A stretch of DNA of 64,000 bases from JAVJUV01 sp047314965. Its GTDB lineage: Bacteria > Pseudomonadota > Alphaproteobacteria > Rhodobacterales > Rhodobacteraceae. Positions within the stretch are counted from its first letter, which is position 1, and the number at the start of each line of letters is the position of its first letter. Below, one piece after another: positions 63,882-64,000 of the stretch. The notes under the pieces were generated by a model, which saw only the letters and a list, made by a program, of their open reading frames with translations, did not search any database and had not been told where the DNA came from. Location of the stretch: positions 119,525-183,524 of the forward strand of contig NZ_JBLBVK010000038.1 of NCBI RefSeq assembly GCF_047314965.1. The letters are read 5' to 3'. Both the position numbers and the translations under genes were made by a program.

Positions 63882-64000
63882 ATGCCCCGCAACACCAAGT
63901 TAATCCTCTGCCCCGTCAATCTTCGCCACCTGAAGGTGGATTGCAGTGCCTACGAAGAGGCCATCGCTATGGCGAAACGCCGTGGCGCGAAGCTTCTCGT
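63882..64000 (+). CDS. Universal stress protein family (partial, start only)
   Basis: The first 39 codons, MPRNTKLILCPVNLRH and the helix SAYEEAIAMAKRRGAKLLV, match the start of UspA-type domains, which are often ATP-binding stress proteins. The rest lies past the window edge. GAAAGGATC precedes the ATG. Confidence 0.7.
   Translation, partial: MPRNTKLILCPVNLRHLKVDCSAYEEAIAMAKRRGAKLL

Noticed and set aside
1..64000. CRISPR arrays, rRNA operons, insertion sequences with complete ends
   Set aside because: None seen; no regular short direct repeats with unique spacers, no rRNA sequence, and the recombinase traces lack recognisable terminal repeats.

Overview
The window is GC-rich alphaproteobacterial chromosome, most probably from a marine Rhodobacteraceae (Roseobacter-group) bacterium. 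Gene content and order show this: maf-aroE-coaE-dnaQ-secB at the left edge, a RegB/SenC/RegA redox regulon beside ahcY, a kinase-less DivL-like PAS protein, a mitofilin/HemY pair downstream of hemD, and AddAB instead of RecBCD. All calls come from reading the sequence; no database search was run.

Core region (1-33.8 kb). The first 469 bases have no gene. They hold AT-rich stretches and DnaA-box-like sequences, one a perfect consensus touching the maf start, so this may be (part of) the chromosomal origin. A tightly overlapping + strand run follows (maf, aroE, coaE, dnaQ). Next come secB and fxsA, then a Tim44-like gene, mltA and smr. A long - strand series carries an MFS transporter, a lipoprotein hydrolase, hslU/hslV, trxA, addA, addB, murU, amgK, tsaE, the DivL-like gene and regB. 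From about 23.1 kb the order is senC and regA (+), an HD hydrolase (-), a small exported protein and ahcY (+), a DUF1761 protein, an EVE protein, gpsA and tsaD (-), then hemD, mitofilin and hemY (+).

Accessory region (33.8-64 kb). It begins at a tRNA-Thr(CGT) whose 5' half is repeated 126 bp upstream, an apparent integration scar. A sulfite-oxidation locus follows: an orphan binding protein, an ECF sigma and anti-sigma pair, a dihaem cytochrome c and a Tat-exported molybdenum enzyme. Beyond it lie a frameshifted sbcB remnant and a minimal integrative element (integrase, unknown protein, AlpA-like regulator, primase/helicase). At 46.5-50.3 kb is an unusual trio: an orphan ABC-type binding protein, a HAMP-MFS fusion and a sensor-only membrane protein. 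Small stress-type genes (DUF982, CspA) and an AI-2E-family permease come next.

At 53.6-54.4 kb is a non-coding array of five hairpin units of about 125 bp. Each has a similar header, and the distance from header to hairpin is nearly constant. This is the strongest candidate here for something undescribed. An operon for an exported zinc metalloprotease and small exported proteins of unknown function follows, then a bactofilin-like membrane protein, a chimeric ORF ending in a truncated serine recombinase, and the start of a universal stress protein.
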